DNA from: Arabidopsis thaliana
Lineage: Eukaryota; Streptophyta; Magnoliopsida; Brassicales; Brassicaceae
NCBI RefSeq assembly: GCF_000001735.4
Contig: NC_003070.9
Coordinates: 12,146,001-12,210,000 of the forward strand
Direction: 5' to 3'
Length of the DNA stretch: 64,000 nt
Numbering within the stretch: position 1 is the first letter of the stretch; every line of letters starts with the position of its first letter. This document shows positions 11,010 to 21,375 of this stretch, one piece after another. A model generated the notes under the pieces. It had not been told where the DNA came from and ran no database searches. It saw nothing but the letters and a program-made list of their open reading frames with translations. The position numbers and the translations under genes were made by a program.

Positions 11010-11185
11010 TTTCCATTTCTTTCATGTCCAAGCACAAAATTTCAGTGACCACCGACGAGAATAACTTTGTGGCTGACGGCAACATTTGGGAGTTCGTCAT
11101 CAAATTCATTCCTTCGTTTGAACTTTTCAATTCTTTTTTGCCAAGAATCACACATACAAGAAGAAATTCCAAGCTCGTTTTGTTT
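11010..11185 (+). pseudogene. Fragment duplicated from the MOS2 N-terminus
   Basis: The plus strand reads ISISFMSKHKISVTTDENN and continues with a conserved order of residues through EFVIKF and FELFNSFLP. This lines up with residues 3-50 of MOS2, which reads LSFSLPSKSKPKVTATTADG, then EFVTEF and KTLANSIP. Length and spacing agree almost without gaps. The copy is in the opposite orientation to MOS2, only 300 bases from the MOS2 stop codon, and lacks the G-patch and KOW regions. It has no start matching the MOS2 ATG and is best read as a decayed partial duplication. Confidence 0.65.
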
Positions 11186-11487
11186 TAATACAGAGTTCTA
11201 CCCACTTTGCATACAAGTTCACATGCATAGTACATCAATTACAAGGAATCATAAATGGAGATAACCAACTTCTCCAAAGCTCTCCCCAACATGAATATGC
11301 AAGAACATTATGACAGAAGCACATAAAAGAGAAGCTAAATCAAGCTTGTTTAGTTTTAAAAGCTCGCAGATAACACATACGAAACTCCAAAAACACCTCG
11401 TCAACTCAAAGTTGCAAGAAAACTAAACAAGGAAATGAGCTAGTTGCAATACCTTGAAACTTAGCAGCTTCAGTTCACCATAGAGTT
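11186..11487. other. MOS2 3' flank and probable 3' UTR
   Basis: Just over 300 bases between the MOS2-like fragment and the MOS2 stop codon. No frame or repeat is convincing. The MOS2 3' UTR should occupy the right part. Confidence 0.4.
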
Positions 11488-12876
11488 TTAGTATTCAATA
11501 TCATCCATATCACCCATGTACTCAGCAACTTGGTCAAGCCTAACATCAAGCATCTTGTGGTTGTCTAAATCACGAACCACACCAGTTTCTTTATCCAAAT
11601 CTTTCTCAACCAGATTTCCATAGACACCCTTATGCTTCCCCGATAAAACCAAAACCGGCCCTCCTCGTCTAGGCAATGCCGTCTCAAGCAACTCCTGATC
11701 CACCCCTTGAACCAACTCTTGCGTCTCATCCATCGTGATATCACAAGTTGTTGGTCCAACAACATCAACAACCTTCCCTTTCTTAAGATACAATCTCCCA
11801 CCCTTCCAATCTTTGCTTACTATTCGCACCTTTATATGACTCCTAAGCCATGAAGGCTTCACTTTCCTCTCTCTTGTTTGACCTCTATCTTGCTTCTCAC
11901 TGGCTCTAACTTCACTTCGACTCCCTCTCTCTGCTCCTCTACCTCTTCCACTCGTTTTCTTATCCTTCTCCCTATCATTTAACTGCAAATCTTTCAACTT
12001 CTTCAAACACTTTTCCTCTTCCTTAGAACCCAAATCAGCAACCTCATTCACACCCACTTTCACTTCCTCTTCACTTCCAGAGATCTTTATAACAAAAAAA
12101 TCACTACCAGGTTTCTCCACAATCTTACCCTTCAATCCTACATCTCTCCCTGCAATAATCCTCACTTCTTTCCCAACAAAAAACACATCCCCACCATTAA
12201 TACCTACTCCCTTCTTATCAAGTTTCACACTTTCCTTCACTTTAGCCTTCACATCAACAACCTTAGATCTATCAGGATCAAAACCTAACCCTTCCTTAGC
12301 AGTCCACTTTTTATACTCCTTAATCTCAACATCTTCTTTAGCATTCTTACCTATTCCCTTACCTGGCTTCCATCCATATCCAGCCATCAACGCAGCACCG
12401 AAACCATCCACAGGAACACTCTCAAAATCCTCCAAAGTCGGATCATCAGCAAGTGACATCAGATCTCTCCTCAAACTCTGTAACATAAGCTGCTCCCCCA
12501 TAGATACTTTCCGCTCTTCAACCGCATCACCACCAATTGAATCATCCTTCACTTTCTGACGCAGATTTAAACCGTAACTGATATTATCAGGTTTCTCAGT
12601 ACCAGGTAAAGGAACCTCAGGCTCGAATTCGAGTCCGGAACCTGCGTTACCAGATTGAAGAGGTAGATCGAGATTCTTCATCTTCTTGTGAGGTCTCCAT
12701 GTATTCTCAATCGGAGGAATAACGTATTTGGGGATGGAATTAGCTAGGGTTTTCGATGGATCGAATTCGGTGACGAACTCTTTACTAGTTCCATCATCGA
12801 CGGCGTTGTTACCGTCGGCGGTGGTTGCTGTGACTTTGGGCTTAGATTTAGAAGGGAGAGAGAAAGAGAGCTTCAT
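11488..12876 (-). CDS. MOS2: MOS2, G-patch and KOW domain nuclear protein
   Basis: Intronless, 462 residues from the ATG at 12876. The frame extends ten codons further upstream, but the MKLSFSLPSK start is the expected one. Order: a low-complexity N-terminus, a G-patch (about 156-200, with GFGAALMAGYGWKPGKGIG), a first KOW motif (about 235-262, VGKEVRIIAGRDVGLKGKIV), a charged Arg/Lys/Glu linker, and a second KOW region (about 405-440, GGPVLVLSGKHKGVYGNLV). G-patch and KOW modules bind RNA and splicing factors. MOS2 is known as a nuclear protein required for constitutive immunity in the snc1 background and for microRNA processing. Its upstream region carries three TGGGCC-type site II elements. 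A partial copy of its 5' end lies downstream. Confidence 0.95.
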   Translation of the reverse strand: MKLSFSLPSKSKPKVTATTADGNNAVDDGTSKEFVTEFDPSKTLANSIPKYVIPPIENTWRPHKKMKNLDLPLQSGNAGSGLEFEPEVPLPGTEKPDNISYGLNLRQKVKDDSIGGDAVEERKVSMGEQLMLQSLRRDLMSLADDPTLEDFESVPVDGFGAALMAGYGWKPGKGIGKNAKEDVEIKEYKKWTAKEGLGFDPDRSKVVDVKAKVKESVKLDKKGVGINGGDVFFVGKEVRIIAGRDVGLKGKIVEKPGSDFFVIKISGSEEEVKVGVNEVADLGSKEEEKCLKKLKDLQLNDREKDKKTSGRGRGAERGSRSEVRASEKQDRGQTRERKVKPSWLRSHIKVRIVSKDWKGGRLYLKKGKVVDVVGPTTCDITMDETQELVQGVDQELLETALPRRGGPVLVLSGKHKGVYGNLVEKDLDKETGVVRDLDNHKMLDVRLDQVAEYMGDMDDIEY

Positions 12877-13883
12877 GATGAATCCTTCTCTTCTCTTCTC
12901 TCTCACACGAACAATAGCCGAAACGTCACGGAGACGGTGAGAATCGCAAGGTTAAACTCGCCGGAGATTCGGTGCCTGTAGTAGATAAATGTAAAGCAGA
13001 TGGGCCTTTTAAATTATTAGTGAGGAATGTTAACAAGTATATGGGCCGACCTATATAACACAGTTAGGCCCATATTCAGAAATGGAGTTGGGTCACAAGA
13101 ATATAAAATGGATTATCCAAACCGGGTCCAAAATAATCCGTCTGTTTTGTCTATTTTCTCCGAGTTTTTCATTACTATTTAAACTTTTGTTAAATTTGCT
13201 GAAATTATTCAACTTTTTTATTTTCAAAATCTAGTTCAAATTTATTAGTTTTAAGCGTTGGAAAGTGAATGAATATGATCATAATTGACTGTGCTCTTCA
13301 GTAAAACCTTCAATCCAAAAGAGGGTTTAAAGGTCATTAAGAAATATTAAAGGCCCTAAATGTACGTATATATGAACTATCAATATTCACTATATCACGG
13401 TTTTTCTAAGTTTGATGAAAAATGTCAATATATAAAAAATCGTTTAGGCAGTTAAGTTTTCCAAATTTGTAAAACCTAAGCCAAAGTTTTACACGTATAG
13501 AATAAGGAGCATCTGTTCCCATAAACTTGTGTTTGTTTGATCCCTATTGTTTAGTCTCTATTACTCGACGTTATTTACAAACCATCGTTAGTTGAATGTT
13601 ACTTCTTTTTTACTCTCTAGTCTTAACTTGAATTAAGCCGAGCCAAAGCTTTCTAAAATCAAATGTAAAACCAAATCATGAAAACTGCACATAGAATATG
13701 CAATGGCCTTAATAACGATCGGACGAATCTCCGAAATAAGAAAAAAAAAATCAAATGAGGAAAGAACTTTCCTTTAAATGAAGACAAATTTCTTTTATAT
13801 TCTGTCAAATATTTATAACCATATATTTTTTCGTGTCTTTGTAATATTCTGCTCTAGTTGTTATTGCAAACTTCATCAAAACA
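12877..13883. promoter_or_regulatory. MOS2 / F-box divergent upstream region with site II elements
   Basis: The 1-kb gap lies between the divergent MOS2 and F-box starts. Near MOS2 it has three copies of TGGGCC or its complement (13001-13006, 13042-13047, 13067-13072), the site II element common in housekeeping plant genes. The half near the F-box gene is AT-rich and holds nothing else I can name. Confidence 0.5.
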
Positions 13884-15314
13884 ATGACTTTTTCAATTGA
13901 GAAACTGGTGGACTTGAAGAGAAAGAAGTGGCAGTCGAAGCTCCAAAATACAAAGAAACAGGTTTTAGGCCGATGTTTAACAAATTTTAGCAGACTTTTG
14001 AGTTTTCGTAAGAAACAAGAAACAAACGGAAAAAGCCCTAGATGTAGCAAAGCCACGCTTGCTGTTGTTGTTCATCCAACAGCCAGTACTACACATGATG
14101 ATTTTTTACGTAAGAAACAAGAAAGGAGCGGAAAAAGCCCTAGCTGTAGCGAAACAACGCTTGCTGTGGAGTTACCGGATGTTCTAGTAGAAGAGATTCT
14201 TCAACGCCTTCCGGTGAAATATTTGGTAAGATTGAAATCAATATCAAAAGGATGGAAATCTTTGATTGAATCTGACCATCTAGCAGAGAAACATCTCCGT
14301 CTGCTTGAAAAAAAGTATGGACTCAAAGAGATAAAAATCACAGTTGAGCGGTCCACATCGAAAAGCATTTGTATCAAGTTTTTCTCAAGACGCAGTGGAA
14401 TGAACGCAATCAATAGTGATTCCGATGATCTTCTTCGAGTTCCTGGTTCTTGTAATGGTTTGGTATGCGTCTACGAGTTGGATTCGGTCTACATTTACCT
14501 ACTCAACCCTATGACAGGTGTGACCCGGACACTTACTCCTCCTCGAGGTACCAAACTTTCAGTTGGATTTGGGATAGATGTTGTGACAGGAACTTACAAA
14601 GTGATGGTTTTGTATGGCTTCGACAGAGTAGGAACTGTGGTGTTCGATCTCGACACTAATAAGTGGAGGCAGAGATACAAAACTGCTGGTCCAATGCCAC
14701 TTTCTTGCATTCCAACCCCTGAAAGAAACCCAGTCTTTGTAAACGGCTCACTCTTTTGGCTATTGGCAAGTGACTTTTCGGAGATACTAGTCATGGATCT
14801 TCACACGGAAAAGTTCCGCACTTTGTCACAACCCAATGACATGGATGATGTTGATGTGTCCTCAGGTTACATTTACATGTGGAGTCTCGAGGACCGTCTC
14901 TGTGTATCTAATGTTAGACAAGGTTTGCATTCCTACGTGTGGGTTCTTGTGCAGGACGAGCTTAGTGAGAAGTGGGAGAGAACTAGATTTAATCTCCTAG
15001 GTCATGTCTTTCCTCCATTAAGCTTGAATTCTGCTTGGTTTTCACAGACCTTGGTTTCTCCTTACCAGTTGTCGTCTTCAACATGTATCGGTTCTAGACA
15101 AAGACAGAATAGTACCTCTGCGCTATGTTAGTAATTAACTTCTTTCTCTTTCTCATATAGATTGCTTTTCAAAGAAATAAACAACATTCTTTGAAGATTT
15201 CGCTTCATTAAAGTATTTGTCTTCTTCATAGTTTCGAGAAATGGAGATACGGGAGCCATGGACGCGCCGATCGAGCTGCATATATCTGTTTCTACACCAA
15301 TGATGCCTCTCTAG
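13884..15314 (+). CDS. F-box protein with F-box-associated domain
   Basis: Two exons, join(13884..15126, 15232..15314), with a GTTAGT donor and CATAG acceptor, give 441 residues, the length I remember for the putative F-box protein At1g33530. Without splicing the frame stops at 15131. The F-box spans about residues 95-140 (VELPDVLVEEILQRLPVKYLVRLKSIS...W), followed by an F-box-associated region with SCNGLVC and LLNPMTG. Such proteins are substrate receptors of SCF (Skp1-Cullin-F-box) ubiquitin ligases; the target is unknown. The N-terminal 94 residues are unusual: a basic stretch and a 34-residue duplication (copies at about 42-64 and 76-98, listed separately). The family expands quickly in this genus and many members are lowly expressed. 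Confidence 0.85.
14007..14170 (+). repeat. Internal 102-nt direct duplication in the F-box gene
   Basis: About 60 bases beginning CGTAAGAAACAAGAAA at 14007 recur at 14109, a spacing of 102 nt (34 codons). Both copies encode RKKQE, then GKSP, then TLAV with few changes. The duplication is in frame and lies just before the F-box. Confidence 0.85.
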
Positions 15315-16348
15315 ATTAGTGGTCCTTTGTTTTAACTTGTGGTTTCAAACAAATGTTTTCTTGATTTATTTCTGTATCATCAGCTTTTTCATATCCCACA
15401 AATGAACTATGTTGAATTTAATTATACCGGAACTATACTCACGTGTAAGAACCCTAATTAAACACGGATTATATTTAACACCTTGATTTTAAATTCTATG
15501 CAAAATTATGCATAAGTCTTTACACCATTAAAAAACCGTTAATTTCAACATGAACTTCTTGAATGTCCACCTATCTTAGCAAATCCGGTGAGTTTTTGCT
15601 CCACTAAGGGGCGCTGAGAGATTCTAGGGTTCTGCCGTCAATATACGCCATTAGAATCGATACTTTACCGACGACATGTTCTCGAAGATTCTGTGAAACT
15701 TAACAACGTACGGTGAATCTGAACGGCAGAGTATCTCCATCTTTCAATGTCGTTGTACTATGAATTGCATGTACTATTATTTCTATATTCTTGTTCATTT
15801 ACAGTTACTTTTCTCTCAAGGTAATGAACTTTTTATTTTATTTTGGTGTTCTTTATGTATATAGGCACACCTAAATTTCTTTATACAACTTTTTTTTTTG
15901 TTAAGAAATTCTTTTAGAAGTGTTTTATATATCACACACATAAATTAGTATATATATATACCTTAATATTGTTAATCCCATTTAATTTCTTAGAATCACA
16001 CACATAAAATTTTGAGGAAATTACATATGTAATTTAGTGTACGTACGCGTTGAGGACTTATATAAGAAAGGAAATAAACTAGTTAAAACAAAATCTTCAA
16101 CTACCATAAGACGAAGAATGAGTTACAGAGTTGCTAAACCGCCGTAGTATCTAGCGATAACCGGTGGTGGGATCAAAGATATCAAGCTTGCGAATTGAGT
16201 TACATTATTTGTAAATGAATTATAAAATACATGATTATTGAACTGGTAATTTGAAAGATACATTCCAACCTAGTGATAATGAATGTATTTTAGGCATTGC
16301 TTTTCAATGATTTTTGTTGGTACTAATTAACACCTCTCCGGTTAGATG
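15315..16348. other. Intergenic region, no gene seen
   Basis: AT-rich sequence between the convergent F-box and SCPL18 genes. No long frame, repeat or splice-linked coding sequence was found. Both 3' UTRs must lie at the edges. Confidence 0.5.
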
Positions 16349-18700
16349 CTAGAGAGGTCGGCCACTTATCCACCTTTGGAACATCATGAAGCTTTCCTCT
16401 GGTTTATACTCTGCGGTGTGCCCTCCTCCCTACAAAATTAAATCAAGGAAAAACATTTTTCAAAAAATGTAACGACGAAAAACACCAAATATGTTTAGCA
16501 AGAACCCTAAAAGAAAAAGAAACTTGCTTTGATAGTGGCAAATGTCATATTATTGGCGTAAGTCCTTGTATATCCAATAACTTGATTGTTAACAAACCAA
16601 GGTCTCCAATCGTCAGTTATTGAGTAGTTTAGAGATTTGATCCAAGCTTCAGTTCCAATATAAGGCACCATCATGTCGTGATCACTGCTATAAACCAATG
16701 ACCGATAATCCCCTATGATGCTATTGTTTCGATGGTACGGCACACTGCTCTTTATGTCTTTCTCATAAGGCAAATCCCAATTGCATCTCATCCATTTCCC
16801 TATACTTCCCTGCAATATTCACTTTCTTTTATTCTTAGTTTACTTCATTGGCACGTAACAAATGATGGCATGTTATGTAATAGTATGACATACTTTCACC
16901 ACATGAAGTTCTCTGCGTACATCTTCATCATTAGCCCAATGTGAAGCTAGCAAATACCGGTACATCTGCATTTCATATCTATCATTGAATACATGATTTC
17001 CATTTATAGGCAAAGCAAGATTAATGTTTATTCTTTTTTTTACTTACATAGCAATCAGGAGTGGGAAGAGAAAGATCTGATTGAACAAGTGTCTGAAGAT
17101 AGCTTCTTCCACCGTGTTCTCCTGAATAAGGATTTGGTGATGCCAAATCACACAATGCTATCAAAATGAGTCCTTCATTTATCCTTGAAACACACTTTCA
17201 TCATCATTAACCAAAAATTCTCAAAATTAGTCTTTTGTTAGTCTCCTTATAACTATTCACAATGTGAAAGTAAACTTTGTTTTACCTTTCCGTAGTCCTC
17301 CATCAATTTCAAGCATTTTGTATTAGTAGGATCCACTTTTACATAATTTCCTTGGCAGGTTCTCTTAAGCGACTACAAACAAGAGTATAAAAATTGACTT
17401 CATTAAAAAATATACATTTTCGAGGATATATAAGAGGCTCAATAAGACCTCTATACATACCTCGTAGAGTTCATCAGAGATAAGTCCCATTCGATGAGCA
17501 TACGGAATCTTGGAGTTATGATCACTATCAAGATCTGTTGAAGGGTTCCCAAGAATATAACCCTGTTGATAGAAATGATTGTTTCAAACAAGATATATCC
17601 ATTTTATATATAAAGTCTCATGATGAACAAATGAGTGAAGATATTGATGAACCTTAAGATTTATTTGAGGTTTATAGCCATGTTCATTTCCTGCATAAAG
17701 GTAATGTTTAGGACTATAATAAAGTGGCTAAGTAAAACCAAATCCAGAGAAAATGGATTTTGACAAATAACAAACCTATTGAGATCTGTTGTACAATAGC
17801 TGGAACAACTATACCGGCGTAAGAATCTCCGCCGACATAGATAGGGTTTGAGACAAACTGTGGATTCTCCACTAGCCACTGCAAGTAATTCAAAAAGATT
17901 ATATGCTACATACATATACTTAGATTCTCAACGAAAACTCTGAAAAATGCTTTCAAAAAAGCAAGACCTTTTGGAGAAACTCATAGGTCTGTTTTGCTTC
18001 TCCTGTGTCACTAGGCTTATAAGAAAGAGGAGTTGTTGAGTAGGAGTAGCCAGTCCCAACAGGCTGATCCAAGAATATTATGCTAGCTACCTGACAAAAT
18101 CATCAAATCTTGAAAAAATCGATAAACCCTAAAGAAAAAACAACAAAAGCCTAACTCTGTTTTGTGATGGTCAACGTTTAAAAGAGTCCACCTTTGTCCA
18201 AGAATATGAAGTGGAGACAAGAGAAGGCAAACCTCCATTGTAACCCTCAGTCTTAAAAGTCAACGGCCCTGCAAAAAAAACAAGAATCCATTTAGACACT
18301 AAATTAAAAAGTTCCTCAAATCTTTTCTTGAAAATCACCGATCTCGAAAGCAAGTGCGGAGAGAGCAGTGCAAGCTGGTCCTCCAGTTAACCAGATAATA
18401 AGAGGGTCTTCTTCAGGATTGTTCTCTGATTTGATAAAGTAGTAGAAAAGCTGCACTTTCTCTCCCTCACCAACACCAATGTAGCTTTCCATAATGAAGA
18501 AGATACATTCAAAAGATTGTTGTTACTAATAGTTACGAAAATCGAAAAGCAGAGGAAACAAACCCAGTTTCAAGGTGGAATGGAAGAAGACCTTCGAAAC
18601 CAGGAAGATAGCTAATCACAGAAGCTGAATCAACATCATGTTGACTCAAAAGTAGCAGTTGAAGTAGAAGAAGCAACTTAAGTTTCCATGCTTTAGACAT
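16349..18700 (-). CDS. SCPL18: Serine carboxypeptidase-like protein 18
   Basis: Twelve exons, complement(join(16349..16429, 16528..16809, 16894..16965, 17048..17194, 17286..17372, 17461..17562, 17653..17690, 17776..17878, 17968..18090, 18192..18268, 18339..18484, 18564..18700)), total 1395 nt and 464 residues. An N-terminal signal peptide (about 1-26, Leu-rich) directs it to the secretory pathway. The catalytic triad of the S10 family is present: Ser180 in GGDSYAG, Asp389 in SSDHDMMVP, His442 in GGGHTAEY. Clade I SCPL proteins in plants are often acyltransferases using glucose esters, so peptidase or acyltransferase activity are both possible. The oxyanion-hole motif reads GGPACT where the family usually has GGPGCS. 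The intron between exons 11 and 12 has a GC donor (AAA|GCAAGT). Confidence 0.92.
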
Positions 18701-19381
18701 TTTTTTAAATTAACGACTGGATTTCATTTCAGACAATTATTATAGAGACTTTAAGGAAAAAAAAATCATTTCCAAGTTGACCAAAGGAAAAAAAAATCAG
18801 GTTTAAGATTCTGAATGTCTCTGTGTAGCATTTCTTTAGTACTTTCTCATTGTGTATTGATTCTTTAGGTATCCACAACCACAAGGACTTAATTACACTA
18901 GCATATAATAAACCATTCCTATTGTCAGAATTCCACAAGATACTAATGTATTTTTCTAGTATTTATAATTTCAACCAAGTTGCCTTGGCTAACTCCAAAG
19001 TGGGAGAGTCCTGGATTCGAGGCATCTTGGCCATTTAGTCGAGCTTTATATTTGGAATAATTTACTATGTTATCATAACCCCGGACGTACCCATCCTAGT
19101 TTATTTTTATTTAAGCAATAATACTAAAAACATAGCATAACAAACGATATTAAATTAAATATACTACTAACGAAAAAACTTTAAATCCATTTTATGCTCA
19201 CGCATAGTGTGGGCTAGTTAATGACATCGTGTTTTTAAAAAATTCATACATGATTCATAGATATTCAGTGAATTCTTTTATCTAGTTACATTTTTTTAAT
19301 ATATATTCTTACCGCAAACCCCAAAGATAACATATATAGCTTCTATAACGAAATTAAAATCTAAAATATCTCAGCTCCATA
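18701..19381. other. SCPL18 upstream region, no gene seen
   Basis: Probable SCPL18 promoter followed by AT-rich sequence. The two short overlapping frames here (18729-18938, 18850-19038) show no family features. Confidence 0.4.
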
Positions 19382-19794
19382 TTAAACCCCACCCCACCTA
19401 AAGGCACGTTCCGGTGGTGAAAAAGTATTGATCTTTACGTATATTCCATCGGGTCTGGCACTATAGACGCGTAACTTATCACATTTAGGCATAAAAATTG
19501 CAGTGTATGTCCTGAAACGAGAATGAGTAATCATTTTAGACCTAGACCATTGCTCAAAGTCCCAGTTCCAATGGAACCTTTTTACGGATGCACCCACAGC
19601 AAAACTAATACGTAAAACCTCGTGATGTTTCACATCTTTGACAACTCGACGGTTTTCGCTGGAAACGCAAGTGACTCTAAGAGTACGACCATTAACAAGC
19701 TCGTTTCTAAATATAAGACGGTTATCTTTGCAAGCTTCACTTAATCCAAAACAAAAAAAATAACAAGTAACAAAGGAGCTATCATATGATTCAT
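19382..19794 (-). pseudogene. S1/SPH-type self-incompatibility-like secreted protein, frameshifted
   Basis: From the ATG at 19794 a typical hydrophobic signal peptide begins (MNHMIAPLLLVIFF), but that frame hits TAA after about 17 codons. The frame one base over continues without a stop to 19382 and encodes a mature domain of the plant S1 (SPH) family: LIFRNELV near the start, paired Cys residues, and the C-terminal DGIY motif. The switch falls in a run of eight T (minus strand); one more T would join the two frames into about 137 codons, a normal SPH length. It is therefore either a one-base frameshift pseudogene or a homopolymer sequencing error. S1-family proteins are small secreted proteins; the poppy stigma S-determinant is the founding member, and most others have no known role. 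Confidence 0.65.
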
Positions 19795-20092
19795 TTTTTC
19801 TTAATATTCTAGATCGAAGTGATATGGATCAGTGTAGTTAAAAAAGAAAAGAATTAGACAATTAGTGTACTTATTTATAGTCCTTTTGGTAAAGATTGTT
19901 TTTAGTGTATCTATAAAAGGAATTTTAATGAAAAAAAAGCCACAAGTATTGGCCAATCTATTTTAACCCTCAACTAAAATTTTAATACTTTTCTTCTCTC
20001 AAATTAATCCCTTTATAAAATAGTAGAAAGTTTATGGCCATGCAAAAATTTGAACACAAAGGTGAACCAATCAAACTCGTGCCTTAGCTTAG
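19795..20092. other. AT-rich upstream sequence
   Basis: Promoter-side sequence of the SPH-like gene; nothing further recognised. Confidence 0.35.
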
Positions 20093-20270
20093 AGCATTTA
20101 GTGCCATAAAGTTAGGTTAACCATTAAGGTTAAACCAAATTTATTATTACAACTCCAAGAAAAAAAAGCAAATTATAACCGTTAGAGCATTCAGTGCCTC
20201 AACTTTCACATTTCGTTGAAAACATGTCTCAACTTTGCCTTCGATAAAATATATAGCCAACTTTTATTGA
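20093..20270 (+). repeat. Left copy of a direct repeat around an insertion
   Basis: A diverged copy of 21132-21256. Shared blocks include TTAGGTTAACCATTAAGGTT and AAAATATATAGCCAACTTTT. It contains an extra inner segment (about 20143-20186) that is not in the right copy. Confidence 0.65.
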
Positions 20271-21131
20271 TTTTTAATTTTTTTTATTTTTTTTGAATAA
20301 AATAAAATTTAAAATTTATTCGAAAAAAACTTGTTTACATTGACTGCAACGTTTGCGTTTACAGTTTTTTTAGATACAGAAGATTAAAAAATAAGATCAA
20401 AATATAGTAGACCTCATTGTCTAAATCCAAACCAGCATGTCATGCAACCATCACATCTTCTATCCCCTTGGTTTTGAATGGATGAGATTCTATTTCTAAC
20501 TTGCTTATCAAGAAAGCGAGTCAATTGAGCTGCGGGCTGTGGCACTTCTCCATGTCGACGGCCGTTTCACTCTTTCCGTATATAGTGTAGAGTGAGCTGA
20601 AAAGTGTATCTCGTCAAGAACAGGAGCTCATGTCCGAGCTATGGGCCGTGGTCTCCCTAGTAATGTGGACAATGATGCGCCGACGGATTAAATGCTGGTC
20701 AAGAAAGGCTGACGAGCCAGAATGCATGGAGTGTCTGAGCCACGAGGGCCAGCCTCCACTCATGAGGTTCTAGTCGTCACAAAGATGACTGGACCTAACG
20801 ATATGTATGTATTTGCTATTATGGATAAGATGGTTATTATGAATGTGTTGTTAGAAGTTAAAGCATGTTAGGTTGGTTGCTTGTATCTAAGTTTATATGT
20901 TATGATGATGGTTGTATACCTTTAGAAAATGTTCTATGTTTCAGTGGGCAGAGCGTATTCCTCTCACCGAGTATTCTTTACTCACCCCCTTATTCATTTT
21001 TTCTTCAGATTAGTAAGAGTGAGGAAGTTATGTGTAATATTTTGTTCGTGTTTGACGTTTAAAGAAAACGTTTTGGTAAAATCAAATGAAAAACATGTCA
21101 TCTTAATCTATATGACAGGTCGGGTGTTACA
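20271..21131. mobile_element. Possible LTR-type or other insertion between direct repeats
   Basis: The 860 bases between the two repeat copies differ in base composition from the flanks (the part 20500-20780 is markedly GC-richer) and end in CGGGTGTTACA at 21131. A TG...CA-type end of this kind is common in plant Gypsy LTRs. No matching 5' end or target-site duplication could be fixed, and the short frames at 20865-21150 have no homology I recognise. A solo LTR is the best guess. Confidence 0.3.
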
Positions 21132-21256
21132 AATTAGGTTAACCATTTAAGGTTAGACCAAATTAAAACTAAGCATTTAATGCGTCAACCTTCAAATTTC
21201 GTTGAATACAAACCTCAACTTTCTTCGATGAAATATATACCCAACTTTTATTGACT
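21132..21256 (+). repeat. Right copy of the direct repeat
   Basis: A diverged partner of 20093-20270, aligned in the same orientation, with many single-base differences. The divergence suggests an old duplication and not a recent target-site effect. Confidence 0.65.
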
Positions 21257-21309
21257 TATCAATTTAATCGCTAACTTATGTTGACTTCACGAAATCGTTA
21301 AGTCGCGTA

Positions 21310-21375
21310 CTACAAGAAAAAATAGACATTTTAACTCAAGATAAACGCTATTGTATGTGTTTAATAGCGTTTTCA
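21310..21375. mobile_element. CACTA-like terminal remnant
   Basis: TACTACAAGAAAAAAT at 21310 resembles the CACTACAAGAAAA terminus of En/Spm elements. It is followed by AACGCTATT and AATAGCGTTTTC, the same kind of subterminal repeat seen in the large CACTA element at 26.5 kb. No partner end was found within the following kilobase. Confidence 0.45.

Noticed and set aside
11997-12940. Plus-strand frame at 12728-12940 over the MOS2 start
   Set aside because: It is antisense to MOS2 coding sequence and explained by its codon bias.
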